From: Dipteris shenzhenensis
Lineage: Eukaryota > Polypodiophyta > Polypodiopsida > Gleicheniales
Reading direction: 5' to 3' (one strand)
Assembly (NCBI GenBank): GCA_047967505.1
Contig: CM106538.1
DNA: 64,000 bases
Every line of letters starts with the position of its first letter. Position 1 is the first letter of the stretch. A model generated the notes under the pieces. The model worked only from the letters and a program-made list of their open reading frames with translations. It did not search any database and was not told the origin of the DNA. A program made the translations under genes and the position numbers. This document shows positions 1 through 10,480 of the stretch, one piece after another.

Positions 1-1380
1 ACTCTACCGCTAATAGAGCCAGCCTCTACTTTCCTGAGCAACGGCCAACCCAAAGAGTCAGCAACTATAGCAAAGAGTAGAGGGGCAACTAGGCACCCTT
101 GTCTAATGGATCTTTCAAGAGCAAAAAATTCTATTGTTTCCCCATTCACACATACCTTAGCTTTGGCATTAGTGAGTAGTGGCCTAATAAATGAGACGTA
201 GGCTGCCCCCAAACCCATGTCTTGGAGAGTTTGAAGCAGAAAGTCTCATTCCAACCTGTCATATGCCTTGTCAAATTCAACTCTTAGAAAGCATATGTCT
301 TGGTCTGTGCCCTTAACATGTTCACAGCCTTCCCACACATTGATAATAGCCTCAAGCAACTGTCTATCCAAGACTTCATCCTAAGTTGGATCCTTAGGGC
401 AAGTGCTTTGGCAAATATCTGATAGCTGCAGTTCAGCATGGTAAGAGGCCTCCAGTTGTTTAATTCATCTATGTTGCCCTCTTTGTAAATGAGTTTAATA
501 ATTCTTCCATTTATGTGACTAGACAACTGATGAGCCTGGATACTCTTATCCCAAACCTTGAGGAGATAGGGCCTACCAAATCCCAAAAAAGCTTGTAGAA
601 CTCTATAGGCAACCCAACCTTGTAGAACTCTACAGTCTTACCATCAGCCATTATGTCTACAGCTCCTTTAAGCTCTTTCAAAGTTAATGGAGCTTCTAGG
701 AAGAAGTTATCAAAATTTGGTACTAATTTATCTCTTACTTGGCACACCTCCCTTGCTCTTCTCACAGCATCATGAGCCTCAACTGAGGTGGAAAGGAGAC
801 CCTAAAATGTTGCTAAATTAGCAGAAGGTTTTCTTAGGACCTAACAGCATGGGTTGAGGCACTGTTCTTTAAGAGAGGAATCTCCTCATTAACTCTCTTC
901 CTCCTTATGAGTTTGAAGGTTTCTTTGGTAGGTCTGTGAATCCTACTAGCCCACCAATCTCTATAATAGATCTTAGTCTCTGCAATTTTGATTTGCTCTT
1001 GTTTTCTGATTTCTTTCTTTGCCATATTTAGTTGTTCCTGAGCATTTATGTCCCCTTGCTTGGCAGCACTCTCAAGGTTATCTATAGTGTGGCTTTAATG
1101 CTGTCCATTCTTATGGCCCTAGTCTTATCCTTGTTTTTTCTGGCAGTTTTAAGGATCCTCTGTGTTCAGCTGTCCTCTGTTCAGCAAAAGAGGCAGTCCA
1201 CATAATTTGAATTTGTTCCTACACCGTCTTTAGCTGGAAAAGGCTAGGGTCAGCCTTGAACCACCAGGGGGTTCTCTTGCCAAAACCAAAATTTCACATC
1301 AATGACACCGGTTTGTGATCTAAAAACACCAGGGAGGAGTGAAGCTGTGTATGCATTCGAATAGTTTAACTCAGTAAATC
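1..1380 (-). pseudogene. L1-type LINE ORF2, reverse-transcriptase part (decayed)
   Basis: Minus-strand reading gives pieces of a plant L1-like reverse transcriptase in several frames. NWRPLTMLN with the preceding IKLIYKEG (about 420-500) is the first conserved RT block. EFDKAYDRLE (about 245-280) is the catalytic-Asp block and is followed by TGA where a Trp codon is expected. RQGCLVAPLLF (about 55-110) is the next block. The YADD block would lie past the left edge of the window. The segment 834-1025 is the basic linker between endonuclease and RT. Many stops and frameshifts show it is dead. It is the downstream part of the endonuclease remnant at 1381-3345, which a TRIM element splits. Confidence 0.85.
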
Positions 1381-1667
1381 TTGGGACAAGTAGAACCTAT
1401 CAAGTCTAGCCTCCCTTCTATTGTCCTTTGTTCGTCTATTGTTCAAATTGAAGGTTCCAGGATCACTTCAGTCTACAAAGTATCCTTAAGTTCCTCCCAT
1501 GCCTGCAGTTTAGAACCTCTAATAATGGCTCCCTTGCGCAGCCATCTATCAGCTCTAACTTCTACCATATTGAAATCACTTGACAGAAAAGTACTACCTC
1601 CAATAGTGGAGAGTGATTCCCATGTTTCAGTCCTGCTCCGAGTTCTTATTGGAGCATAGACCGAGAC

Positions 1668-2146
1668 TGTCATGTGCATGGTGTACCTAGGGTGAACGTG
1701 GGTTACGGGGTAGCATAGGGCTGGATGGCTATTTTTAGCCGAGATTGCTATATATAGAGATTGATTCATATATAGTGCTCGCTTTATATGGAGGGAGCTA
1801 TTCATAGCATTGTGCTATCTATAGCAGGTTTCCTTCTATATAGAGGGAGGGCCAGTGCTATTGTATAGATCAGTTGAGCGCTCCTCAACTGATGCATGGG
1901 ACTTGGACCAAGGCCGGGACTCTGGCCATCTACATGGCGGATCATAGGTGGTGTATCGAAGGTCCTCTGGATGGTCTCAGGTGGTATGGGACGCCTGGGT
2001 TAGATACGGGCCTATGGATGAGTCGAGCTGTAGCCCACTTGCTCGGGGGTGGTCGGGAGGATCGAGGCGCCTACGCTATGATTCTGGTTGGATTGAGGAC
2101 GAGATTCTAGGTCAGTGATAGGGTCAGATCCTGTGGGGTTGTGTCA
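1668..2146 (+). repeat. 5' LTR of the TRIM element
   Basis: 479 bp, TG...CA ends. It differs from the 3' LTR by about 24 substitutions (about 95% identical) and lacks a 12-bp segment present after position 2578. A TATA-like CTATATATAG lies near 1748. The 78-codon open frame inside it (1874-2110) is broken in the other LTR and is not treated as a gene. Confidence 0.93.
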
Positions 2147-2148
2147 TT

Positions 2149-2160
2149 TGGTATCAGAGC
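2149..2160 (+). other. Primer-binding site (initiator tRNA-Met type) of the TRIM
   Basis: TGGTATCAGAGC starts 3 bp after the end of the 5' LTR. It is the common plant LTR-retrotransposon primer site complementary to the 3' end of initiator methionine tRNA. Confidence 0.92.
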
Positions 2161-2538
2161 AATGATTCCTCGATCTCAACTTAAGATTTTGAGTTCAAGG
2201 ATACTCAATAGATAAGGTTGATAGAATCATTTACCTTCAGGTATAGATTTTACCATGCTTGTGTACGGATATGTCAACGGAATTAACTCTGTGGATTCAG
2301 GCGTTACTTGATTTCTCGAGGAGACTACTCGATGATATGTAACCTTGTTTAGATTGAGAGATTTACTTTCCTTGGGTTGGTTATCATAGATTGTGGCTTT
2401 GGCCTTAGGTTTTCTTTGATTTGAATCTCATGGAAAGTATAGCACACTCAAACCGATAGTCATGGTATAGTTATTAGCATTGACTCATCTTCAGACAGAG
2501 TTTTCGGGCTTTCTGGTGAACTCAGGAGTGAGTTCTTA

Positions 2539-2552
2539 GAGGAAGGGGAGTA
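2539..2552 (+). other. Polypurine tract of the TRIM
   Basis: GAGGAAGGGGAG followed by TA sits immediately before the 3' LTR, where plus-strand DNA synthesis is primed. Confidence 0.85.
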
Positions 2553-3043
2553 TGTCATGTGCATGGTGTACCTAGGGTTGGATAGCAGGTGAACGTGGGT
2601 TACGGGATAGCATAGGGCTGGATGGCTTTTTTTAGCTGAGATTGCTATATATAGAGATTGATTCATATATAGTGCTCGCTTTATATGGAGGGAGCTATTC
2701 ATAGTATTGTGCTATCTATAGCGGGTTTTCTTCTATATAGAGGGAGGGCCAGTGCTATTGTGTAGATCAGTTGAGCTCTCCTCAACTGATGGATGGGACT
2801 TGGACCCAGGCTGGGACTCTGGCCATCTACATGGCGGATCATAGGTGGTGTATCGAAGGTCCTCTGGACGGGCTTAGGTGGTATGGGATGCCTGGGTTAG
2901 ATACGGGCCTATGGATGAGTCGAGTTGTAGCCCACTTGCTCGGGAGTGGTCGGGAGGATTGAGGCACCTGCGCTATGATTCTGGTTGGATTGAGGACGAG
3001 ATTCTAGGTCAGTGATAGGGTTAGATCCAGCGGGGTCGTGTCA
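2553..3043 (+). repeat. 3' LTR of the TRIM element
   Basis: 491 bp copy of the LTR at 1668-2146, directly followed by the target duplication GAGAC. Confidence 0.93.
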
Positions 3044-3345
3044 GAGACTACTGAGAAGGCAATCCCTTTCATAAAGCAATCTATATCAATCCATCTACCT
3101 TTGTCATCGCTCCGAACTCTTTGAATGGAGTTGTGATAATCAGAAAGCACTCTTATTGCAGTATCCGGTCTTCCATCATCATGGTTAGGACAATACCAAA
3201 CTCTTCTCCTATCAACTAGCCTCAAGAGTTGAGCCACACTTACTTTGACTCCTTGGATAGCCAAGAAAATGGGAGAAAGTGTGTTTATCGTCAGCCATCT
3301 CGCTAGTTCTCCCCTCATGAGGGGTCTGTGAGCCCACACACATTA

Positions 3346-4393
3346 AGCATGAAAAAGGCTATTGGTTTACTTACCATTCTTTTTGTACCCCTTTGCAGCC
3401 CTGAGGTTGGGGCTTCTTTTTTGAAATATCTCGCTTTTGTGCTCTATCATGTCTTAGATTGCTTTGTCTCCCCATGAGATAGTATGCAACTATGGCATGT
3501 TACAAACAGCGAGATGCTTTTTTTTTTTGGGGGGGGGGGGGGGGGAAGAATTCAGAGGCTTTCATCATAGAAATCCTAGAGCTCAAAAGGAGGGTTCTAG
3601 GAGACATGGAAGGCGACTCTTAAAATAGTAGAAAAGTCAACTTCAGGAACTGTAGAATGAGCAGTACACTATATACACCAGTGGTTCTCCAAGGATGCTA
3701 GGCTTGGCATTGAGGAGAAGCCAAATAATTTGTAAGAGAGCAGGGGAACTACAAAATAATTTCATCATAGAAGGGTTGACGCTAAATGTAGACTTGCTAT
3801 GCTATTCGCTGAGATAAATATTGTGCCTTTGGAAGAAGCAACACTATGAAAACATAATTCCTACCTTGACCTAGATGAACAACCCAAAAGGGAAATAGAC
3901 ATGCATACACATTGACTAGACTATGTAGTAGCACAAGAGTGCTTATTACAAATGGGATGGAAAGACACAGTTGCATGCCTATGTGTATGAGACCACCAAT
4001 GGCTGACGTGTAATTGATTGCTTTTTGTTGTCGAATGGGAGTACAAACAATATAAAAGATTTCATGCTAGGAGCATTGCAATGCTATAAGATTCCGAGGG
4101 ATAATTTCCGAACTACTATGTCTATAAAATGGACTACACTAAAGTAGATGGATGTGTCAAGATTGTGAAGGCAAGACTAAAATTGAAATATGTGAAAATG
4201 CTCTTACAATTAAAGGACTGGCAAGCCTTTAGGAAGGTAATCATTAACACTATGGATGCATGATTTCCACTTCCTAATCATTAACACTATGGATGCATGA
4301 TTTCCAAGGATATGAGGTGTTTGTAAAAAAAAAAAAGGAGTTTCCAATACATTAGATGGTTTGATGATGAATACAAGATAGCAAGGAAGGTGA
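3346..4393. other. No gene recognised; contains a T/G homopolymer block
   Basis: No protein family is recognisable on either strand. A run of about nine T followed by about fifteen G lies at about 3519-3545. Position suggests upstream sequence of the L1 element read on the minus strand, but nothing confirms it. Confidence 0.5.
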
Positions 4394-5200
4394 CTATAGA
4401 ATCAAGTGATCTACAGAAAGAAAAAGGACAAAAAATAATTTGTCATGCTCTTTAATGGAATTGTAGAATTTACAAAGAAAGAGATCTAAGGAGATCACTA
4501 ATGAGCCCAAAGGGTTTTGCATGGGATTAGGCCTAATAATGGGGATGGATGATTCCAAGTAACCCAATTGAGAGGGGCATGGAGATCCAAATGACCATTG
4601 GTGCAAAGAAAAGGCAGTCGGCAATATCTCTTCATCTAGGAAGATGAACAGAGAGGGTCCAAAAGAAGTGTGTGAATGATAAAGCTGAAGATTTGCAGAG
4701 GGTTATTGGTTAGATGGTCAAATGGCAGGTGAGGAGGCAATCCTCTTGATCGCAGACATGTTCTCCTTTTGGAGAGCATCAGATATTTTGTAGGCATGAG
4801 TTGTCTTGATGGAGGGACTTTTGTTTTGTCCACATTGACTATCAATCCAATCTTGTCTCACAAAGTCGGCAGTGATTTCATAAGAGGTTGTAGATCCTCT
4901 TGTGGCAGTGTGCCATAAAACCCCACCGATAGACAGTTCAAGCCAAAACGCACAGCATCAGATATTTTGTAGGCATGAGTTGTCTTGATGGAGGGACTTT
5001 TGTTTTGTCCACATTGACTACCAATCCAATCTTGTTTGACAAAGTCGGCGGTGATTTCATAAGAGGTTGTAGATCTTCTTGTGGCAGTGTGCCATAAAAC
5101 CCCACCGATAGATAGTTCAAGCCAAAACGCATTGTGAATTAAGGTTAATCCTCCCTCTACATTTCCTTTTCTACAGTCTTTTATGATGCTCATACCTCCA
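4394..5200 (-). pseudogene. Probable LINE reverse-transcriptase fragment with an internal tandem duplication
   Basis: Minus-strand peptides read GLVVNVDKTKVPPSRQ twice, resembling the late RT block (G-L-x-V-N-x-x-K-T-K) that follows the YADD motif in LINE polymerases. It is preceded by DLQPLMKSLPTLSNKI. The neighbourhood holds other minus-strand LINE pieces. No catalytic motif is preserved and the family cannot be named, so the assignment is tentative. A Copia or unrelated origin is possible. Confidence 0.4.
4775..5132. repeat. 179-bp tandem duplication (two copies)
   Basis: Copy 1 is 4775-4953 and copy 2 is 4954-5132. Both begin AGCATCAGATATTTTG and end at GCCAAAACGC. They differ by only a few substitutions, so the duplication is younger than the decay of the surrounding RT fragment. 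Confidence 0.92.
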
Positions 5201-6484
5201 AGAACTCGAAGCTTGTGATGAGCCCTCCAATCTATGAAACCTTGAGGGGGGTCAGAGGATAAACAATTTAGATTTGTATGACTTCAACTCTAGAGGCATC
5301 ATTGGCTCCAATAACATTGTTGGCTCCAATCACGCCTTTAGGCTGAGATCATTAGAGTGGAGGCCTAAATTCTTGGTGCACCAACTGATATATAGCCTTG
5401 GCTCCATACAAAGTCCACAAAAGGTACATCTTGGGGCCACTAGCCTTTGGTCTAGCATACATCAATTGGTGGGGACCACCAACAATCTTGCGGCCACTAG
5501 CCATTGATCTAGCATACATCAATTGGTGGTGACAAAAAAGGTCATAATTTTAGAGTCAAGGTCTTTACCCCTACATGAAGCCTAAAAAAGGATGGCGAGA
5601 GGTGCCCAATGCTTTGACCAAGCCACCCTTTGTGACCTGACCAAAAGGCCCCTGGAAGACGATGGCATGGGCGGCAGGCTCCTAGAACACCTATCATGGA
5701 AAAGGATGACATGGATGACGGGCTTCGATCGAGTCTTTACACCTAAAGTTGTGTATGTGAAGTATGACGGGAATTGTCCCATGCTTTGATAGAGCCATGC
5801 TTGGTACTCTAGCCAAAACTCTATTGGAAGAGGATGGCATGGACAACATGCTCCTAGAGAACCACTACCATGACAGGAAGACATTGAAGAAGGGTGCGAG
5901 GAGGATCTAGAGGCCTAGTGCTACTAGGAGGGGATTGCCTTGGTAAGGGGGAGCGGAGGACTAATAGGGAAATTTAGTAGGTTGGGGATGTGGGGGTGTG
6001 GTTAGAAGGGTTTAAGTGAAGGGCTTGATTGCAGCAAGGCTAGAGTGTGCTTGAGTAGCGGGGACAAGAATGACTTTCGAAACTAGCGGGGCAAGATGGT
6101 TAGGTGGGGGACGATGAGGCTAGAGGATCTTGGGTGGGGATGGTCTCTGACGGAGGACCTTGGGGCAGCCAAGTTCGTAGTTTCTTGGAAGGCTCACAAG
6201 GGGTATTAGTTAGGTTTCATCCTAGAGGGGCTTGGGGGATTATATCCGTTGGAGTAGAATGGGTGGTTGTGGAGGGCTCTTCTCATATTCTTATGCACAT
6301 ATCTACTACTCTTCTTGATTTGTACCTTGATCCAAACCTCTTTTGAGGAAGTGGTCATTGGAACAAGAACCTATGGGGATATTATCTCTTGTCTCAGGGC
6401 GTCGGGGGTGGGCCCTTCTTGCAAGGCCTTGAGGGGGAGGGTCCTCCCCTTTGCGTTGAGGGGGAGGGTCCTCCCCTTTTTAGG
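5133..6484. other. Unassigned DNA with short diverged duplications
   Basis: No gene recognised. It holds a 57-bp tandem duplication (5429-5485 and 5486-5536, sharing TCTAGCATACATCAATTGG). A loosely conserved direct repeat lies about 168 bp apart (about 5610-5710 and 5778-5890, sharing GATGGCATGG and GGCTCCTAGA-like segments). Two copies of the self-complementary block GGGGGAGGGTCCTCCCC lie at about 6430-6480. Open frames here have no family resemblance. Confidence 0.55.
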
Positions 6485-6900
6485 CTAAGGTGTATCTTGT
6501 GAAATGAAGCAAGTCTTGGCGAGGTGGGAAAAATCTCTACAATGGAGATATTGACCAAGTAAAACCTGCAATCTCCACCCTTTGGTGGAGCTCTCCCCAA
6601 TATCTTTAGTATGATCTCTGATGAAGGGGGGACTTGGAACCTCAACTAATAGATAAACCTTGGGCACGCTATCACTATGAGTATCAAAAGTGCTGAAGTA
6701 GGGGAATTCAAAATGAGTGCAAATCATCCCCCAATGGAGTGAAGGATGTCCCTGTACTTCCTAAATAGGCTAAAAAATCTAGAGCGACTGGAAGCCTCGA
6801 CACATTATGCTTCATTTTTATGTCATCCATGGTAAATGCATGGTATCAAGTTGAAAATAGATTAGACTCCTTTGTAACAGAGGTTGGGTATCGGTGGCAA
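6485..6900 (-). pseudogene. L1-type LINE ORF1 fragment (DUF4283/zinc-knuckle type)
   Basis: The minus-strand frame 6727-6485 reads PKVYLLVEVPSPPF, later GWRLQVLLGQ, then LHCRDFSHLAKTC. This is the layout of plant LINE ORF1 proteins: a basic nucleic-acid-binding strand, then a C-x2-C-x4-H-x4-C knuckle. Here the first Cys is replaced (Y-L-H-C), so the knuckle is damaged. Orientation matches the L1 endonuclease and RT remnants at 1-3345, and ORF1 is expected upstream of ORF2, so it may belong to the same element separated by later insertions. Confidence 0.55.
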
Positions 6901-7404
6901 CATAAGCTGGAGAAGAAGACCTCTCTCCTATAGGGATGGTGACCTGCTGGATGCGGTGTCACCTTCTAGTGCCTCTTGAACCCAAATCTCAAACTTGGCG
7001 GTGTGTGGGTGTGAGTCCAATAGTGCATCCATCTTGTATTGCTGGCTCAATCTATTGCATGTCCTTAGGTGAGGTGAAGGAGAAAATTGGATGGCAGTGG
7101 GAATTGAGGATTCAAAAGGTGGGGTCCTGAATAAAGAGGGGGGATATTGGTGGAGCACATGCTTGAGCCTGAACCCGAGAGTGGTCTCGACTGTCAAGGC
7201 TATTGGATGACCACGAGGCGGGGCTAGAAGAAGCACCAAGGGAGTACTGAGACTGGCAGTAGAGAGTTCAGCAGTAAAAAGGAGGAGGAAGGTAGTGCGA
7301 GCTAGCAAGAAAGGAGAAGGACAAGATGGAGGAGGTGAGAGACTCTAGAAGGGGTTGAGGGGGGCCAGATGAGCCGACAGGAGGGAGCTTTAGGGTGCAA
7401 CTCT
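6901..7404. other. No gene recognised
   Basis: Open frames on both strands overlap without any recognisable motif. The region could be the N-terminal part of the decayed L1 ORF1, but no conserved block supports it. Confidence 0.4.
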
Positions 7405-7461
7405 TGTGATTGGTGATGTACGACTAGAGTCTCATAGACCTCTTTCGTCTTTGTAAAATGC

Positions 7462-7504
<43 letters not shown>
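7405..7504 (+). mobile_element. LINE B 3' end with (TC)n tail, + orientation
   Basis: GTCTCATAGACC, then CGTCTT, then GCTAATCTCTCTC is the forward version of the 3' terminus seen reversed at 13301-13400 and 31743-31920. It runs straight into about 40 bp of TC repeats (7463-7504). It is a strongly 5'-truncated copy. Confidence 0.6.
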
Positions 7505-7506
<2 letters not shown>

Positions 7507-7609
7507 ATCTATATATGGACAGCTTTTTGCCAATACACCTTAAGGATTCCCGAGAGTGTTGGTGGTAGGATGCAGCAACTACAGGTCATGATGGTTCTTG
7601 GGCAACATT

Positions 7610-9500
7610 TGTAGTAAGGCCTTTGTTCCACATGAGATCACGTAGGTAGGTGAATCTGCGTGTATCCTGGTGGATCAATGAAACCCTCCGCTATGATATG
7701 TAAGAAGTGATCTCTGTAGAAGCCGAGCTTCACTGGAAGATCACTCGGGCCCAACCAAGTCCGGAATGTGTGTAGGTGTAGTAGATCCTCACGGATAACC
7801 TAGTTGACCTCGTGTGATAGGAGGGGAGAGAACGGAGCATCCATGCTGTACTGGAATGGAGGTAGCATCCATGTGGAGCCCTAGTCCCTCAAACCATCTC
7901 TCTGTGGGTGCATACCAACACCTCTGGTCAGTCTCCCCCTGCTGCAAGTGCCATAGAAGAGGACAGTGCTAGGCATGGTATCCTGCTACGCTCAGAGGTG
8001 TAATCCCCATACTCCCTAACTCGGTACAAATACGTGATGACCTGAAATGCAACATCTAGCTATAATGGGGGTCATCCAAACTGCGCCCAAATGATCTGGT
8101 GAGGAACGGATGGCTTACCACGGATCATCCATGATAACATGAGAACCTGTAGCCGCTCTACCTTGACCCACTCTGTGGACTGCCATACATCCCTGCTGGG
8201 CGGACCAAGGAGTCAAAAAGCAATCCTTTGGTCCGTGGATCCTGAAAGTGAGAGCGGAAGCACTACCTCTCTAGTCTAACCAATGAAGCATGTCCTCTAC
8301 TCAGACGTGCATGCATCGCGGGTCTCATAGTGAAGATGGGTCCGGAAAAGACCGGAAAAGACGACCCCAAGGGCCCAAGATAAGTGTATGATGAAACTAC
8401 CTCAACAGGGGACCCATCAAATGCGAATTGCTTCTGGCACATGATGGTTCGAGACGTATTGAAGATCATAACCTTGGTTTTACCCAAGTTGACCTTCAAA
8501 TCATGAAACTCACAAAAGGACTGTAGTGCGTCAAGGTGTCTCTTGAGCCTCTCTACTGAGGAAGACAAGAGAGCCACGTCATCTGCGTAGAGCATTATCT
8601 GGATCAGCGTGCCCGCGAGAGAGCAACCTCCCCCCCTGTGTCTGCATCACTATCTCGAGCTCGTCAATGTAGAGGCCAAACAAGATAGGTGATAATGGAC
8701 ATCCTTGTTTGACCCCGATCGTGCTCATGATCTCATCTGTCCATCCAGATCTTGTCCGGACTCTGCCTGAAACTCGCTCATAAAGTGCCATGACAACCCA
8801 AATGATCTCCTGGTCGTAACCCAAATCTTGTAGGCATCGTATGAGGCGGGCTCTCGGAACCATGTCAAATGCCTTGCAGAAATCCACAAAGCAAGAATAA
8901 ACCCTCTACTTCCGTGCCCTCGCCTCCTCGATGATACATCTGAGTATGAGAATGTGGTCCATGGTCCCATGATCCCACCTGAAATTGGCCTGTTCTACTG
9001 CTCTAAGTCCTCGATAGTTTGCAAATCTGTTGACCTCAATCAAGTACTGATGCATAAATCTTGGACATGACATGTCCAATCATAATGGTCCTGTAGCTCT
9101 CCGGGCTCATGGGATTCCTTGCCTTATGAATGGGTGAGATAGTGTTAATGGTCCAGTTGCGTGGAAACCCCAAGCAAACAGCTTCATTAAATAGCTTTGC
9201 TAAGATCGGGGCTAGGAGGTCAATCCCATATGCAATGAACTCAGTGCATAGTTCCTCATGATCCTTCGCTCGGCCATTATGAAGTTTCATTACGACATCC
9301 TTTACCCCCCGCCTAGTGAAGAGGGTGTAGGATGTGGGGCGTGGCATGTGTGATAGGTTAGGGACTGGCTGATTTGGGATATCATAGAGTGTGTGTGCAT
9401 AATCAAACCACACTTGAGTGTCAGTGAGTGGTGAGGGGGACCGTCCCTCTAGAAATCTCTGCCAAAAGTCCTTAGAGTTGTTACTGAACAGAATGTTCAG
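7610..9500 (-). pseudogene. LINE B (non-L1) reverse transcriptase, decayed copy 1
   Basis: Minus-strand blocks in order from high to low coordinate: HKARNPMSPESYR and GHVMSKIYASVL (about 9040-9130), DFCKAFDMVPR (about 8850-8887), GVKQGCPLSPILF (about 8680-8730), LYADDVALLSSS (about 8560-8595), and VNLGKTKVMIF (about 8460-8500). These are RT blocks 1 to 6 with the catalytic Y-A-D-D. The style (F-x-K-A-F-D-x-V-P, D-D-V-A-L) differs from plant L1 RTs such as the one at 39303-40300. The C-terminal part (8260-7610) aligns with the copy at 13301-15535. At least three frame breaks are present. Confidence 0.85.
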
Positions 9501-9904
9501 TAGCTCCTCCTCGGGGCTGTAGGTTGGGGCGGAGGAGAATGGGTGAATGTGGAGGGGAATGGAGGAGGATTTTCTCTGATTTTCTGATAGGTACAGATTG
9601 TCTCTAACAGACAGAAAATGACAGGTGTCACCTTTTTTTTTTTGTTGGGTAGGGGGTGGTGTGGAGTAACTGGGTGAGTAACTGTCTGGTTACACTAACT
9701 AGATCGATTGGTTCTAGTCTGGTTAGCTGACAGTCTAGTTAGCTTGTAACTAGCCTACTAACTAGAGTTAGTTGACCAGGGTTAGTCTAACCACTGGTGA
9801 GTGTGTAGCGATGGAGCGTGGAGTGTGGAGCGATGGAGCAAGTGCAGACGACGATGGCGTAGGCGTAGGCGTAGCAGAGGAGGGGAGAGAGCAGATAGAT
9901 GGCT
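9501..9904. other. No gene recognised
   Basis: Low-complexity G- and T-rich stretches with several CTAGTTAG-like direct repeats (9690-9790). No coding signal was found. Confidence 0.45.
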
Positions 9905-10097
9905 GGAGCGATGGCAAGGCTAAGTAGAGGGGAGTGATGGCAAGGCTGAGCGTAGGGGAGCGATGGCGTAGGCTGAGTGTAGGGGAGCGATGGCGTAGGT
10001 TGAGTGTAGGGGAGCGATGGCATAGGCTGAGTGTAGGGGAGCGTAGGCTGAGCGACGGGGAGGGAGGCTGAGCGACGGCGGAGAGGCTGAGCGAGGG
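9905..10097 (+). repeat. 27-bp minisatellite
   Basis: About seven units of a 27-bp motif (GGGGAGCGATGGCG followed by TAGGCTGAGTGTA). The central three are nearly perfect and the right-hand units are progressively shortened, ending in a run of G just before a GA microsatellite. The repeated-peptide frame on the other strand is a by-product of the 27-bp periodicity. Confidence 0.9.
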
Positions 10098-10269
10098 GGG
10101 GGGGGAGAGAGAGAGAGAGAGAAAGAAAGAAAGAAAGAAAGTGTATTATTGTCCACTAGAGGCCAAAATGGGCCCATGGGACATCAAGAACTCTGCATAC
10201 AAGATAGCACAAAATCAACGTGCCCCAAAGAAGAGGCATCGTCGAATATCATCTAAGTGCTACGCAATA

Positions 10270-10270
<1 letters not shown>
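10098..10270 (-). mobile_element. LINE 3' end (truncated copy a) with (GA)n(GAAA)n tail
   Basis: On the minus strand a 3' UTR ending AATAATACACTTTC runs into (TTTC)n then (TC)n. On the plus strand this is GA repeats, then GAAA repeats, then GTGTATTATTGTCCACTA and GGGCCCATGGGACATC. Only about 130 bp of the element survives. It abuts copy b directly. Confidence 0.75.
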
Positions 10271-10311
<41 letters not shown>

Positions 10312-10480
10312 AAGAAAGAAAGAAAGTGTATTATTGTCCACTAAAGACCAAAATGGGCCCATGGGACATCAAGAACTCTGCATACAAGATAGCACAAAAT
10401 CAACGTGCCACAAAGAAGAGGCATCCAAATGGATCTTTTGTTGTAGCTACATTCTGGATGGCCTTGGATTAAGCCAGCTT
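10271..10480 (-). mobile_element. LINE 3' end (copy b) with (GA)n(GAAA)n tail
   Basis: Second copy of the same 3' terminus in the same orientation, nearly identical to copy a over about 120 bp and then continuing into different sequence. Copy a therefore landed in, or was duplicated from, the tail of copy b. Where copy b ends upstream is not clear. Confidence 0.7.

Larger units (their letters stand above)
1668..3043 (+). mobile_element. TRIM-type non-autonomous LTR retrotransposon (1376 bp)
   Basis: Two direct repeats (1668-2146 and 2553-3043) both begin TGTCATGTG and end TGTCA or GTCA. They enclose only 406 bp. A primer-binding site complementary to initiator tRNA-Met follows the first repeat after two bases, and a purine-rich tract precedes the second. 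The element is flanked by the perfect 5-bp duplication GAGAC (1663-1667 and 3044-3048). The internal region has no coding capacity. This is the architecture of terminal-repeat retrotransposons in miniature. Mobility would need proteins from another LTR element, probably a Gypsy relative, since the 3' internal end looks Gypsy-like (inference). It interrupts the L1 endonuclease. Confidence 0.95.
1381..3345 (-). pseudogene. L1-type LINE endonuclease domain, split by a TRIM insertion
   Basis: The apurinic-endonuclease-like domain of the same L1 element lies in two blocks, 3345-3044 and 1667-1381 on the minus strand. The first block reads WYCPNHDDGRPDTAIRVLSD and ends in GIAFSVVS. The second starts SVYAPI and continues to SSDFNMVE, the family's DFN active-site region. 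Removing 1668-3043 and one copy of the 5-bp duplication joins them in frame at S-V-Y-A-P, the expected order for this fold. The domain starts near 3340. Frameshifts and stops are present, so it is not functional. Confidence 0.8.

Noticed and set aside
1874-2110. 78-codon frame conserved in both TRIM LTRs
   Set aside because: The second copy is shortened by a stop, the similarity only reflects LTR identity, and no homology is apparent.
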